This document shows, piece after piece, positions 9,252-17,707 of a stretch of 64,000 nt of DNA (within the stretch, counting starts at the first letter, position 1; every line of letters starts with the position of its first letter). The translations under genes were made by a program, and so were the position numbers. Source of the stretch: CBDEGK01 sp965237855 (GTDB lineage: Bacteria > Pseudomonadota > Gammaproteobacteria > Pseudomonadales > Halieaceae); assembly GCA_965237855.1 (NCBI GenBank), contig CBDEGK010000002.1:372001-436000 (forward strand), given 5' to 3'. The notes under the pieces were generated by a model. It had not been told where the DNA came from, searched no databases, and saw only the letters and a list, made by a program, of their open reading frames with translations.

Positions 9252-9494
9252 ATGGCAGATCAACAGCAATATCTTCAATTCATGTACGGAATTCTCGGCC
9301 AATTGAACAAGCCCGGACTTGAGTTGTCTGAGTCTACCGAACTGGTTGCTGACGTGGGTATGAGTTCGCTGGAGGTCATGGAATTTATCGAGAAAATTGA
9401 AGACGAATTCGATGTAACTATTCCACTGAATATCCTGCCTGACATCAGCACTATCGGCCAACTGGCAAATAAATTGGAAGAACTGGAAGACTAA
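9252..9494 (+). CDS. Acyl carrier protein dedicated to sphingoid base synthesis
   Basis: An 80-residue acyl carrier protein. Ser39 in the VGMSSLEVMEF motif is the expected phosphopantetheine site (usually DSL, here SSL). The start at ATG 9252 has GGAAG eight bases upstream; an earlier in-frame start at 9192 adds residues with no ACP likeness. It lies 5 bases ahead of the serine palmitoyltransferase gene. This matches the Caulobacter sphingolipid locus, where a specific ACP delivers the acyl chain to Spt. The ordinary AcpP of fatty acid synthesis normally sits with fabD/G/F, so this copy is probably specialised. Confidence 0.88.
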   Translation: MADQQQYLQFMYGILGQLNKPGLELSESTELVADVGMSSLEVMEFIEKIEDEFDVTIPLNILPDISTIGQLANKLEELED

Positions 9495-9499
9495 ATCGC

Positions 9500-10702
9500 A
9501 TGTTGTTCGATAAGTTTGAGACCATGGCGCAGTTCCAACAGGAGCTGGCTGAACGCAATGTTAAGCCCTTCGGTGCGGTAACCGAGAAATTTCTGTCGCC
9601 GACGGTCGGCATCGTCGGTGGCTACGAAGTTATCCTGGCGGGCACCAATAATTACCTGGGCCTGGCGTACGAACCTCGCTGCATCGCTGCCGCCCAGGCC
9701 GCCGCCGAAAAATGGGGTACCGGTACCACCGGCTCACGCCTGGCCAACGGTTCATTCGTAGAACATGAATTACTCGAGCAGGAAATGGCGGATTTCTATG
9801 GCGTCGACCATGCCATTAGTTTTACCACGGGTTATTCATCAACCATGGGCATGTGCGCCACCCTGGCCGGCCCCGGCGATGCCATCCTGCTGGACGCAGA
9901 CAGTCACGCCAGTATTTATGCAGGCGTGCAATTGAGCGGCGCTGACATTATTCGCTTTAAACACAGCAATCCCGAGGATTTGGCCAAGCGACTCAAGCGC
10001 CTTGGCGATCGCGCAGAGAACACCTTGATCGTGGTGGAAGGCATCTACAGCATGCTCGGTGATACTGCACCGATGCAGGAAATCGCCGCAGTCAAGCGGG
10101 AGTACGGCGGCTACCTGATGGTAGACGAGGCCCACTCCATGGGCGTACTCGGGGCCACCGGGCGCGGTGCAGCGGAAGCGGCAGGGGTGGAAGACGATGT
10201 GGATTTCACCGTCGGCACTTACTCCAAAAGTCTGGGTGCTACCGGTGGTTACTGCGTCAGTAAGCACGCCGACCTGGAGATTATTCGCTATTGCATTCGC
10301 GCCTATATTTTTACCGCGTCCTCCTCACCTTCGGTGGTGGCATCGACCCGCCAGGCTTTGCAGATATTGCGGGAAAAACCGGAGCTGAAAGACAAGCTTT
10401 GGAGCAATGCAGAACACCTCTACAGCAGCCTGCAAGCCATGGGCTTGCCAGTGGGACCGACGGTTAGCCCGGTAGTGGCTGTGGAACTTGACGACCGCGA
10501 CCAGGCCATTCAGTGCTGGAATGAGCTGATGCAAGCCGGCATCTATGTAAACCTGGTGGTGCCGCCGGCGTCACCCTCTACTAATTTCCTTCTGCGCTGC
10601 AGTGTCAGCGCTGCCCACGATCGTGACCAGATAGATCATATTATTGCTGCCTACGCTGGCCTGGTCAGTTCAGGACTGATTAAAACTCAACAGGTCGCCT
10701 GA
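9500..10702 (+). CDS. spt: Serine palmitoyltransferase-like alpha-oxoamine synthase
   Basis: A 400-residue PLP enzyme of the alpha-oxoamine synthase family (with BioF, Kbl, HemA-ALAS). Lys243 in GTYSKSLGATGG is the PLP lysine; DEAHSMGVLG carries the cofactor aspartate and histidine. Features that favour serine palmitoyltransferase over BioF/Kbl are SRLANGSFVEHELLE, YIFTASSSPSVVA and the C-terminal PPASPSTNFLLRCSVSAAH block. The reaction is condensation of an acyl thioester with serine to give 3-ketosphinganine. The ACP gene directly upstream and the acyl-AMP ligase and reductase downstream support this. Its stop overlaps the murA start as TGATG. A cysteate-using (sulfonolipid) variant cannot be excluded from sequence. 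Confidence 0.88.
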   Translation: MLFDKFETMAQFQQELAERNVKPFGAVTEKFLSPTVGIVGGYEVILAGTNNYLGLAYEPRCIAAAQAAAEKWGTGTTGSRLANGSFVEHELLEQEMADFYGVDHAISFTTGYSSTMGMCATLAGPGDAILLDADSHASIYAGVQLSGADIIRFKHSNPEDLAKRLKRLGDRAENTLIVVEGIYSMLGDTAPMQEIAAVKREYGGYLMVDEAHSMGVLGATGRGAAEAAGVEDDVDFTVGTYSKSLGATGGYCVSKHADLEIIRYCIRAYIFTASSSPSVVASTRQALQILREKPELKDKLWSNAEHLYSSLQAMGLPVGPTVSPVVAVELDDRDQAIQCWNELMQAGIYVNLVVPPASPSTNFLLRCSVSAAHDRDQIDHIIAAYAGLVSSGLIKTQQVA

Positions 10703-11961
10703 TGGAAAAGCTGCTCATTTCGGGGAACGGCCCACTGCTGGGTGAAACGCCCATTGCCGGCGCCAAGAACGCGGCGCTGCCAACGATTGCTGCCACGCTG
10801 CTCAGCGAACAACCGGTTACCATCAGCAATGTGCCAGAGGTGCGGGACATCAACACAGCGATCGAGTTGTTGCTGCTGCTGGGTTGCACTGTCGAGCAAG
10901 CTGGCACCCAGATCACCGTTGACAGCAGCGGCGTGCACTCGGTCCGAGCGCCCTATGAACTGGTGCGAACCATGCGTGGATCAATCCTCCTGCTGGGCCC
11001 GCTGCTGGCCCGCTTTGGCGAGGCCAATGTGTCATTGCCCGGCGGCTGCGCCATCGGCTCGCGTCCGGTCAACGAACACATAACCGGGCTGGAAAAAATG
11101 GGCGCGGAAATCGCCATAGACGCTGGCTACATCAAGGCCAAGTGCCAACGCCTGAAAGGCGCCAACATCACCCTCGAAGTTCCGTCGGTCACCGCCACCG
11201 AAAACCTGATGATGGCCGCCAGCCTGGCCGATGGTGATACGGTATTGGAAAATGCGGCCATGGAACCCGAGGTGGCAGACCTGGCGGCAATGTTGTCAGC
11301 GATGGGGACACGAATCGATGGCGCTGGTACGCCCACCATCCGCATCTGTGGTGCCGATAAACTAAACGGCACCATTCATAGTGTTCCACCGGATCGCATT
11401 GAAAGCGGTACATTCCTGGTTGCGGCCGCTGCCACGCGAGGCGATATCACTATTCGTAACACTGAACCCAAACACCTGGCTTGCGTGCTCAAAAAACTCG
11501 AGGAGACAGGCGCCAACATCAGTATGGGCAATGACTGGATACGCCTGCAAAGCCACGGCCGCCGCCCCAAGGCCGTGAGTATCAGTACTGCGCCCTATCC
11601 TGATTTCCCCACCGATATGCAGGCCCAGTTCGTTGCTCTCAACGCGCTCGCCATGGGCACCGCAAGCGTGGAGGAAAACATTTTCGAAAATCGCTTCATG
11701 CACGTTGCTGAGTTACAACGTATGGGCGCGGACATAGAATTACAGGGACATACAGCACTTATCAAAGGTCGTGAAAGATTGCAGGGGGCACCGGTTATGG
11801 CGACGGACCTGCGCGCATCCGCCTCATTGATTATCGCCGCATTGGCGGCCGATGGAGAAACCAGTATTGACCGGGTGTATCACCTGGACCGTGGTTACGC
11901 CAACATCGACGAAAAGCTGGCAGCATTGGGCGCCAATATAAAACGGGTTGGCAGCGCCTAG
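10702..11961 (+). CDS. murA: UDP-N-acetylglucosamine 1-carboxyvinyltransferase MurA
   Basis: A 419-residue EPSP-synthase-fold enzyme that transfers enolpyruvate to UDP-GlcNAc, the first committed step of peptidoglycan synthesis. Key residues are present: Lys22-Asn23 in GAKNAALP, the catalytic Cys116 in LPGGCAIGSRPV, and FPTDMQAQF, ENRFMHV and TDLRASASL of the substrate site. The sequence looks like the ordinary gammaproteobacterial enzyme rather than a remote paralogue. Unusually, its ATG overlaps the palmitoyltransferase stop (TGATG). The usual murA slot between ibaG and hisG is empty in this window, so this is probably the relocated cell-wall gene. Confidence 0.9.
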   Translation: MEKLLISGNGPLLGETPIAGAKNAALPTIAATLLSEQPVTISNVPEVRDINTAIELLLLLGCTVEQAGTQITVDSSGVHSVRAPYELVRTMRGSILLLGPLLARFGEANVSLPGGCAIGSRPVNEHITGLEKMGAEIAIDAGYIKAKCQRLKGANITLEVPSVTATENLMMAASLADGDTVLENAAMEPEVADLAAMLSAMGTRIDGAGTPTIRICGADKLNGTIHSVPPDRIESGTFLVAAAATRGDITIRNTEPKHLACVLKKLEETGANISMGNDWIRLQSHGRRPKAVSISTAPYPDFPTDMQAQFVALNALAMGTASVEENIFENRFMHVAELQRMGADIELQGHTALIKGRERLQGAPVMATDLRASASLIIAALAADGETSIDRVYHLDRGYANIDEKLAALGANIKRVGSA

Positions 11962-11971
11962 GCGTCGCTGT

Positions 11972-12790
11972 TCACAAGTCTTCGGCGCGCAATTTTTCGA
12001 ATGAGCCTCGCACCATCACCAGGTCGGAAATAGAGTCAACGTCCACTGCTGCGTTGGCATAGGGCAGGATAACGACGCGCAACCGCAGCCCCAGACGTTT
12101 GCTCAGTTTAGCCAGGGCCTCTTCCAGCGACAACATGCCGAAGCGATAGCGCAACACCGCCCACCATCCTAACAAACCAATAACAATCAGCGGCTTTTTG
12201 CGCTGTTGCTCGATCTTGCGCCAGTAATTGGCGAGTCGGCGTCCCTCGGGGGTCAGGAAAGCGAACAGGTTACAGCCGCAAAACTCGCCGTCGCTGAAAC
12301 GCAACACCGTCTTTTTCATATCGGGGTAGGCCTCCTGCACCAGAGCATGCGGCGCCAGGCCGACGGTAACATCGACGTCATCCGCCAGGCTTTGTCGACC
12401 AAAGGCATCGACGATTTCTGGCGTGAGCAATGGATGGTCCGCAGTGGTGAGCAGAACCGCCTCGTCCTGGGGCAAGGATTGTAGGGCGCTGTACGCGCTG
12501 GTGCTCGGAGTCGCCAGCGGCGCCTGCCATACGATCTCATCTGCCGCTACCCACTCTGCCAGCTGCCCATCACTTGCCAGCTCATCTGCCTGCGGCCCCG
12601 ACAGCAATATCTTATCCACCACCTGGGAATTTTTAAGCGCGGCAATCACTCGCCGCACCATCGGCTCACCATCAATATCGATCAGGGCCTTGCAGCCGGC
12701 ATTGGTGTGATTGATCAGCGAATCTTCCTTGGTACGGTCTCCGGCCAGGATAATGGCCGACAATCGGTGAGCGTCAGGGTCTAATTGCAT
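11972..12790 (-). CDS. MobA-like nucleotidyltransferase
   Basis: A 272-residue protein with an N-terminal NTP-transferase Rossmann fold: SAIILAGDR at residues 10-18, a lysine in KALIDIDGEPMV, and the metal-binding aspartate region LLTTADHPLL. Members couple an NTP to a phosphorylated sugar, alcohol or cofactor. The C-terminal third has a hydrophobic segment near IVIGLLGWWAVL that may touch the membrane. It is on the opposite strand to the lipid genes and has its own promoter-like sequence at 12826-12854. Making an activated head group for the nearby sphingolipid is an attractive but untested idea. Confidence 0.75.
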   Translation of the reverse strand: MQLDPDAHRLSAIILAGDRTKEDSLINHTNAGCKALIDIDGEPMVRRVIAALKNSQVVDKILLSGPQADELASDGQLAEWVAADEIVWQAPLATPSTSAYSALQSLPQDEAVLLTTADHPLLTPEIVDAFGRQSLADDVDVTVGLAPHALVQEAYPDMKKTVLRFSDGEFCGCNLFAFLTPEGRRLANYWRKIEQQRKKPLIVIGLLGWWAVLRYRFGMLSLEEALAKLSKRLGLRLRVVILPYANAAVDVDSISDLVMVRGSFEKLRAEDL

Positions 12791-12825
12791 GGGAAATGCG
12801 CGCTTCTGCGGCTGGAAAGGGGGGC

Positions 12826-12854
12826 AGTATACCGACGGGCCTACAGGCCCACAA
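12826..12854 (-). promoter_or_regulatory. Promoter with operator-like palindrome, nucleotidyltransferase gene
   Basis: On the minus strand TTGTGG (12854-12849) and TATACT (12831-12826) are spaced by 17 bases, a good sigma-70 pattern. An inverted repeat GGGCC-TGTA-GGCCC (12850-12837) lies largely inside the spacer, a position used by repressors or spacer-binding activators. The start codon is 36 bases downstream of the -10. Confidence 0.45.
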
Positions 12855-13292
12855 CTGCACCGGGAATCAATTAGTCATATCCGGCCATAGCTGGCGAATA
12901 AATTATATTGTTTAATAACAAGGACTTGGAGGTGTGGGATTAGGGGAATCGTGGCAGCATGACATACACTCCCATTTTTACAACGAATGGCGGCGCGAAG
13001 ACCTCAATAAATAAGGCAAGTTTCTGCAAGCAATTGGTATTATTACCTTCAAGTGCCTGATTTGATTTTGATAATATCTACCCATCGGGCACATATCACA
13101 CAATAACGCTCGAATAACGGTACGGCACCGCGCAAGAGACTTCACCAGGGCAGTCAGGTTATGGGCTCTCAGGTTGATATGCAATAGCGGGCCCAATACC
13201 AAATCAGGTTGGGGACTACAGAGTCAGCATGTAGCTGGCACTTTGATTTAGCTTTGACGGGAATTTTGCGTCGATAATGCGGGGACAATGTT
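12855..13292. other. Gene-free stretch before the acyl-AMP ligase gene
   Basis: About 440 bases with no convincing gene; a 74-codon minus-strand reading frame at 12978-13202 has no ribosome-binding site or protein-like composition. The region is richer in A+T than its flanks. A TTGACG at 13254 lacks a -10 at proper spacing (GATAAT follows after only 13 bases), so no promoter is called with confidence. GGGGA at 13281-13285 is the likely ribosome-binding site of the next gene. Confidence 0.5.
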
Positions 13293-15065
13293 TTGCAATT
13301 TGATGCCACTCCAACCAGCCACAATCTAAGTTTCAGGGCTGCAGATTTCGCGACCCTGGCCGATGCTCTGGATTATGCAGCCCAGGGTGAAACAGGCGCT
13401 AACTTCTACAGCGGTCGCGGCAAACTTCACACCACCCTACCCTTTTCCGAACTGCGTGACGAAGCCATCAGGCTCGCCAAACAATTGCTCGGCCTGGGCA
13501 TGGAAAAAGGTGAGCGCGTTGCACTGGTCGCGGAAACAACACCGGACTTCATGAAGTTTTTCTACGCTTGCCAGTATGCAGGTTTAATTCCGGTTACCCT
13601 GCCAGTCACCGTCAAGATGGGGGCACACAGTATCTATGTAGGTCAGTTGCACCGCCTGCTGGAAGCCAGCAATGCGGCCGTGGCGGTTGCCTCCGAAGGC
13701 TACCTGCCGTTTCTTGAAGAGGCCTGCGAAGGGCTACAGCTGCGTATGGCGGATCAGCCCGAGTCGTTCTACCGCTTGCCTGTCAACGATATTGAGCTCC
13801 CGCAACTCGACAGTGACGATATCTCATACATCCAGTACACCTCCGGCAGTACCCGCTTCCCCCGCGGCACCATCATCAAGCACCGCACCGTGATGGCGAA
13901 CCTGCAGGGCATTATCAGTGACGGACTCAACATAACCGCCAAGGACCGCCTGGTTTCATGGTTGCCCTTCTATCATGATATGGGCCTGGTCGGTTTTGTC
14001 CTGACACCGGTTGCCGCACAGTTATCTGTGGACTTTCTCGACACCCGCGAATTCGCCATGCGGCCGCGTCAGTGGTTGAACCTGATGACCAAGAGCAAGG
14101 CGACCATATCGTTTGCGCCCTCTTTCGGCTACGACCTGGTGGCGCGTCGACTGCGCGAGAATGATATTGAACAATATGATTTGAGCAACTGGCGAGTGGC
14201 GGGTATTGGTGCCGAGATGATTCGCCCTCAAACACTGGATCATTTTGCCGAGGTGCTGGCATCCGCCGGTTTTGACCCGCGCGCATTCACCGCCTGCTAC
14301 GGCATGGCAGAATGCACCCTGGGCGTGAGCTTCTCCGCTCTGGGTGAGAGTTATAGCACCCACTACGTTGACAGCGACCACCTGGCCGATCACCACAGGG
14401 TTGTGTTGATGGATGAAGACGACCGTGAAGGCCGCGGCCGTCACTTCGTGAACTGCGGCAAACCCCTGCCCAGCTACCAGATGGAGATTCGTGATGACGA
14501 CGGTAACGCACTGCAAGACTGGCACAGCGGTGTCGTCTACGTGCGTGGCCCGAGCGTTATGTCCGGTTATTATAATCTGCCGGAAGAAACCAGCGACGCG
14601 CTCTGTGAAGACAACTGGCTCAACACCGGTGATATTGGTTATATGGTCGATGGCACGCTTACCATCACTGGTCGCAAGAAAGACCTGATTATCATTCACG
14701 GCCGCAACATCTGGCCGCAAGATCTGGAGCACGTTGCTGAAACTCAGCCTGAAGTGCGAGTCGGTGATGCGCTGGCCTTCTCAGCACCCGATGCAGATAG
14801 CGAAGAGCTTTGTGTGCTGATTGTGCAGTGTCGTGAAACTGATCCCGGCAAGCGCCGCCAGCTGGTACGGCGTCTTACCGCGCTGATTCGCATGGAACTG
14901 GGTCTCGACTGCTATGTTGAGTTGGCCCCCAACAACTCACTACCGAAAACCTCCTCAGGAAAACTGTCCCGCGCCAAGGCACGGCTCGACTTCATCGCTG
15001 CACACGATGACGACCGCCTCTCTGCGGTCACCGAGGAAGTCAGGCTGAGGGTTGCTTCAGCCTAG
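13293..15065 (+). CDS. Fatty acyl-AMP ligase (acyl-ACP synthetase type)
   Basis: A 590-residue adenylate-forming enzyme. The ATP loop YTSGSTRFPRG begins near residue 181, the A5-type YGMAECTLG follows mid-protein, KKDLIIIHGRNIWPQDLE marks the hinge, and the catalytic lysine is in KTSSGKLSRAK near 556. The SFAPSFGYDLVARR segment is typical of fatty acyl-AMP ligases, which pass the acyl group to a carrier protein rather than CoA. The start is TTG 13293 with GGGGA seven bases upstream; the ATG at 13288 is out of frame. It probably loads the ACP encoded at 9252, as the acyl-ACP synthetase of the Caulobacter sphingolipid locus does. Confidence 0.85.
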   Translation: MQFDATPTSHNLSFRAADFATLADALDYAAQGETGANFYSGRGKLHTTLPFSELRDEAIRLAKQLLGLGMEKGERVALVAETTPDFMKFFYACQYAGLIPVTLPVTVKMGAHSIYVGQLHRLLEASNAAVAVASEGYLPFLEEACEGLQLRMADQPESFYRLPVNDIELPQLDSDDISYIQYTSGSTRFPRGTIIKHRTVMANLQGIISDGLNITAKDRLVSWLPFYHDMGLVGFVLTPVAAQLSVDFLDTREFAMRPRQWLNLMTKSKATISFAPSFGYDLVARRLRENDIEQYDLSNWRVAGIGAEMIRPQTLDHFAEVLASAGFDPRAFTACYGMAECTLGVSFSALGESYSTHYVDSDHLADHHRVVLMDEDDREGRGRHFVNCGKPLPSYQMEIRDDDGNALQDWHSGVVYVRGPSVMSGYYNLPEETSDALCEDNWLNTGDIGYMVDGTLTITGRKKDLIIIHGRNIWPQDLEHVAETQPEVRVGDALAFSAPDADSEELCVLIVQCRETDPGKRRQLVRRLTALIRMELGLDCYVELAPNNSLPKTSSGKLSRAKARLDFIAAHDDDRLSAVTEEVRLRVASA

Positions 15066-15068
15066 GTT

Positions 15069-16001
15069 TTGGCTACCTCCCGCACAGTTGTCGCCTTAAC
15101 CGGTGCAACCGGATTCATTGGACAACAACTTTGCACGCAGCTGCTCAAGACGGGCAGGTCGGTGAAAGCCCTGGTGCGTAACCCCGTCGCGGCAGAGCAT
15201 TTGCAGGAAGCGGGCGTTGAGCTGGTTGCCGGAGACCTGGCCAATAGCAAAGCACTAGCCGATTTGCTGACAGGCTGCGATGCAGTGGTGCATTGTGCCG
15301 GTTCCGTCCGGGGCGCCAACCAGGCGGCATTTGATAGCACCAATGTCGACGGCACCGCCCAGCTGGTGCAAGCGATGAAGGATTTTTCCCCAGCGGCGCG
15401 GCTCATCATGTTGTCATCCATGGCAGCTCTGCAACCGGAACTGTCCTGGTATGCCAACAGCAAGTTCAAGGCTGAGCAAGTATTAGCCTCGGCTGGCCGC
15501 GAACTGGATTGGACAGCCCTGCGGCCAGCAGCGGTCTACGGCCCCGGTGACAAGGAAATGCTACCTATTTTCCGCCTCATGGCGCGCGGCATAACCCCTG
15601 TGCCAGGAAGCGCAGACAATCGTATTTCCCTCATTCACGTGGATGACCTGGTGGGGGCGATCCTGGCCTTGCTGGATGCAGATTCCGTACCCCAGCAAGC
15701 CATGAATGTCTGCGATGGTAGCAAGGGCGGCTACAGCTGGCATGAGCTGGCGCTGTTGGCTGGAGAGGTATGGCAACGGCAGGTGCGCATCCTGCGCTTA
15801 CCGAGGGCCCTGACGGATCTCGTTGCCACAATTAATTTGAAGCTGGCGCGGCTCCTGAATTATGCGCCAATGTTGACTCCCGCCAAACTGCGGGAGCTCA
15901 GGCACCCCAACTGGGTGATCGACAACACGGACCTGCAGGCCGCAATCGACTGGCAGCCACATATTTTGTTGCCTCAGGGCTTGCAGGAACTGTCGCTTTG
16001 A
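15069..16001 (+). CDS. NAD-dependent epimerase/dehydratase family, CerR-like reductase
   Basis: A 310-residue extended short-chain dehydrogenase. GATGFIG at residues 12-18 is the nucleotide-binding loop; the catalytic Y-x3-K pair is in SWYANSKFKAE near residue 128, with an upstream serine in MLSSMAAL. The start is TTG, three bases after the acyl-AMP ligase stop, so translation is probably coupled. Caulobacter CerR, the reductase that removes the 3-keto group in ceramide synthesis, belongs to this family and sits in the same neighbourhood, so that role is the best guess here. Other substrates remain possible. Confidence 0.78.
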   Translation: MATSRTVVALTGATGFIGQQLCTQLLKTGRSVKALVRNPVAAEHLQEAGVELVAGDLANSKALADLLTGCDAVVHCAGSVRGANQAAFDSTNVDGTAQLVQAMKDFSPAARLIMLSSMAALQPELSWYANSKFKAEQVLASAGRELDWTALRPAAVYGPGDKEMLPIFRLMARGITPVPGSADNRISLIHVDDLVGAILALLDADSVPQQAMNVCDGSKGGYSWHELALLAGEVWQRQVRILRLPRALTDLVATINLKLARLLNYAPMLTPAKLRELRHPNWVIDNTDLQAAIDWQPHILLPQGLQELSL

Positions 16002-16038
16002 AACATCAAATTGGCGCCGCCGGCAGGGGCCGCTACGG

Positions 16039-16044
16039 TATAAT
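16039..16044 (+). promoter_or_regulatory. Putative -10 for the acyltransferase-hydroxylase genes
   Basis: A consensus TATAAT lies 41 bases before the GTG start of the first LpxL-like gene. The closest -35-like TTGGCG (16011-16016) is 22 bases away, too far for a standard promoter. It may give these three genes a transcript of their own. Confidence 0.35.
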
Positions 16045-16084
16045 TAAGCACACATGACAATGCACAATCAGGCAAGGTAAAGCA

Positions 16085-17098
16085 GTGGCACAGTTCATAC
16101 TTGGCAACGCAATCGGCAAAACCGCCGAAAAACACAAGGGCTTACAACAGCTCTTGTGGCGCCTTGATTTTGCGGCCGTCTGGCTGCTTATCAAGTTATT
16201 TGCCCTGCTTCCCATCGATACCGCCTCTGAGCTGGGTCGACGCCTGGGCCAATTGATTGGCCCCCGGCTGAAGCGCAAAAATGAGATGTACCGGGAAAAC
16301 CTGTCACGAGCATTTCCCCACATGTCGGCAGGGGAAATCGACACCCTGGTTAAAGGCAGTTGGGGGGCGGCCGGCAGAGTGCTGGCTGAATACCCACACT
16401 TCGAGGCGATCTTCGACTCCAGTGATCGACAGCGAATACATATACAATTATCAGACCAGCTGCAATTGTCAGACTCACTCAAAGATTTCTGCGACTCGTC
16501 GCGACCCGCTGTGTTCGCCACCGCACATCACTGTAACTGGGAAGTAATCGCCTCGGCACTGGGTCGTCTGAATATCCCCAACGCAAACCTCTACAGTCCA
16601 CCCACCAATCCACTACTGGATACGCTGTTGTATGAATCCCGGCGCAAGATGAATTGTGAATTGGTCGACAGGGATAACGCCGCTCGCCCAATGATGAAGT
16701 ATCTAAAGAAAGGCCGCTCCGTCGGGATAGTGGTTGACCGGCGCATCGACGGCGGCCCAGACGTACCCTTCTTCGATCTACCCAAGCCCACCAGCATGCT
16801 GCCCGCCAAGTTAGCCCTCAAATTCGGCATCGACCTGATTCCGGTTCGAGTGCAGCGACTGCACGGCGCTGAGTTTAAAGTCAGTTTCTTGCCGCCGGTG
16901 ATACCAGACCAGGCTATGCCGGACGCCACCGAGGATGAGCAAGCACTGGATATGATGACTCAGGTTCACCAGCACTTTCAGCGTTGGATCTGCGAAGAGC
17001 CCGAGGAATGGTTCTGCCCCAAACGAATCTGGCCCAAGACTGCGGCCAGACTGACCCCCAATGCCACGGATGCCGAGGTAACTCCCCATGCAGCCTGA
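16085..17098 (+). CDS. LpxL/HtrB-like acyltransferase, copy 1
   Basis: A 337-residue member of the lysophospholipid/lipid A late-acyltransferase family. The H-x4-E active site is His148-Glu153 in AHHCNWEV; an N-terminal hydrophobic segment (about 25-45) anchors it to the membrane. Lipid A enzymes of this family move acyl chains from acyl-ACP to a hydroxyl. The position between a ceramide-type reductase and a fatty acid hydroxylase suggests it could acylate a sphingoid base or ceramide instead (inference). Start GTG 16085 with AAGG eight bases upstream. Its 3' end overlaps the hydroxylase gene by 11 bases. Confidence 0.82.
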   Translation: MAQFILGNAIGKTAEKHKGLQQLLWRLDFAAVWLLIKLFALLPIDTASELGRRLGQLIGPRLKRKNEMYRENLSRAFPHMSAGEIDTLVKGSWGAAGRVLAEYPHFEAIFDSSDRQRIHIQLSDQLQLSDSLKDFCDSSRPAVFATAHHCNWEVIASALGRLNIPNANLYSPPTNPLLDTLLYESRRKMNCELVDRDNAARPMMKYLKKGRSVGIVVDRRIDGGPDVPFFDLPKPTSMLPAKLALKFGIDLIPVRVQRLHGAEFKVSFLPPVIPDQAMPDATEDEQALDMMTQVHQHFQRWICEEPEEWFCPKRIWPKTAARLTPNATDAEVTPHAA

Positions 17099-17699
17099 AA
17101 CCAAGCACCAGTCAATTCGCCTGTTTGAAAACAATGTGCTGGAAAGCCTCACCCACGTACATCCCATTGTGCCGCTGGTGTTCTGGGCACCTATAGCCAG
17201 CTTCCTGCTGTGGCGCAGCTTCACCGTGCTTGATCTCGCCATTAGCGGTGTGCTGCTATGCGCGATTGCAGCCGCCCTGGTGTGGACCTTTACCGAGTAC
17301 TTTTTGCATCGTTTCGCTTTCCACTTCCCGGCCCAGGGAAAAATTGGCAAGTGGATGGTATTCCTGATGCACGGCAACCATCACCACGACCCCAAGGATA
17401 AGACTCGCCTGGTCATGCCCTTGGGAGGGGCTATTCCTATCATGGCCGCGCTCTATTCCCTGTTCGCCCTGTTGGTGCCAGCACCGTGGATAGAACCCTT
17501 TATGGGCTTCTTCATATTCAGCTACCTGGTGTACGATTACATTCACTACGCCACACACCACTTCCCCATGAAAAACCCGGTGGCCAAGTTTCTGAAACAC
17601 TACCACCTGAAGCATCATTTTGCCGGTGAGGAAGGTCGCTACGGGGTTAGCTCTCCGATCTGGGACTATGTTTTCAGCACCACCGGCAGCGCCCGCTAA
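17088..17699 (+). CDS. Fatty acid hydroxylase superfamily protein (FA2H/Scs7-like)
   Basis: A 203-residue integral membrane di-iron enzyme. All histidine clusters are visible: EYFLHRFAFH (His74, His79), HGNHHHDPKD (His95, 98-100), YIHYATHH (His153, 157, 158) and HYHLKHHF (His171, 173, 176, 177). The HGxHHxxPxDxxRLVxP pattern is that of FA2H and yeast Scs7, which hydroxylate carbon 2 of the ceramide acyl chain; the cytochrome b5 domain of those enzymes is absent. About four membrane helices are predicted by eye. It starts inside the end of the first acyltransferase gene (11-base overlap), and a second acyltransferase follows after 8 bases. Confidence 0.85.
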   Translation: MQPETKHQSIRLFENNVLESLTHVHPIVPLVFWAPIASFLLWRSFTVLDLAISGVLLCAIAAALVWTFTEYFLHRFAFHFPAQGKIGKWMVFLMHGNHHHDPKDKTRLVMPLGGAIPIMAALYSLFALLVPAPWIEPFMGFFIFSYLVYDYIHYATHHFPMKNPVAKFLKHYHLKHHFAGEEGRYGVSSPIWDYVFSTTGSAR

Positions 17700-17707
17700 G
17701 CCACGCT

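Noticed and set aside
9500..10702. BioF or Kbl as the identity of the alpha-oxoamine synthase
   Set aside because: Residue blocks typical of serine palmitoyltransferase and the adjacent ACP gene favour Spt; no bio genes or tdh are nearby.
12978..13202. A 74-codon minus-strand frame in the gene-free stretch
   Set aside because: No ribosome-binding site, no family resemblance, and low-complexity basic composition.
14022..14732. A 236-codon minus-strand frame within the acyl-AMP ligase gene
   Set aside because: It lies wholly inside a well-supported gene and mirrors its codon pattern.
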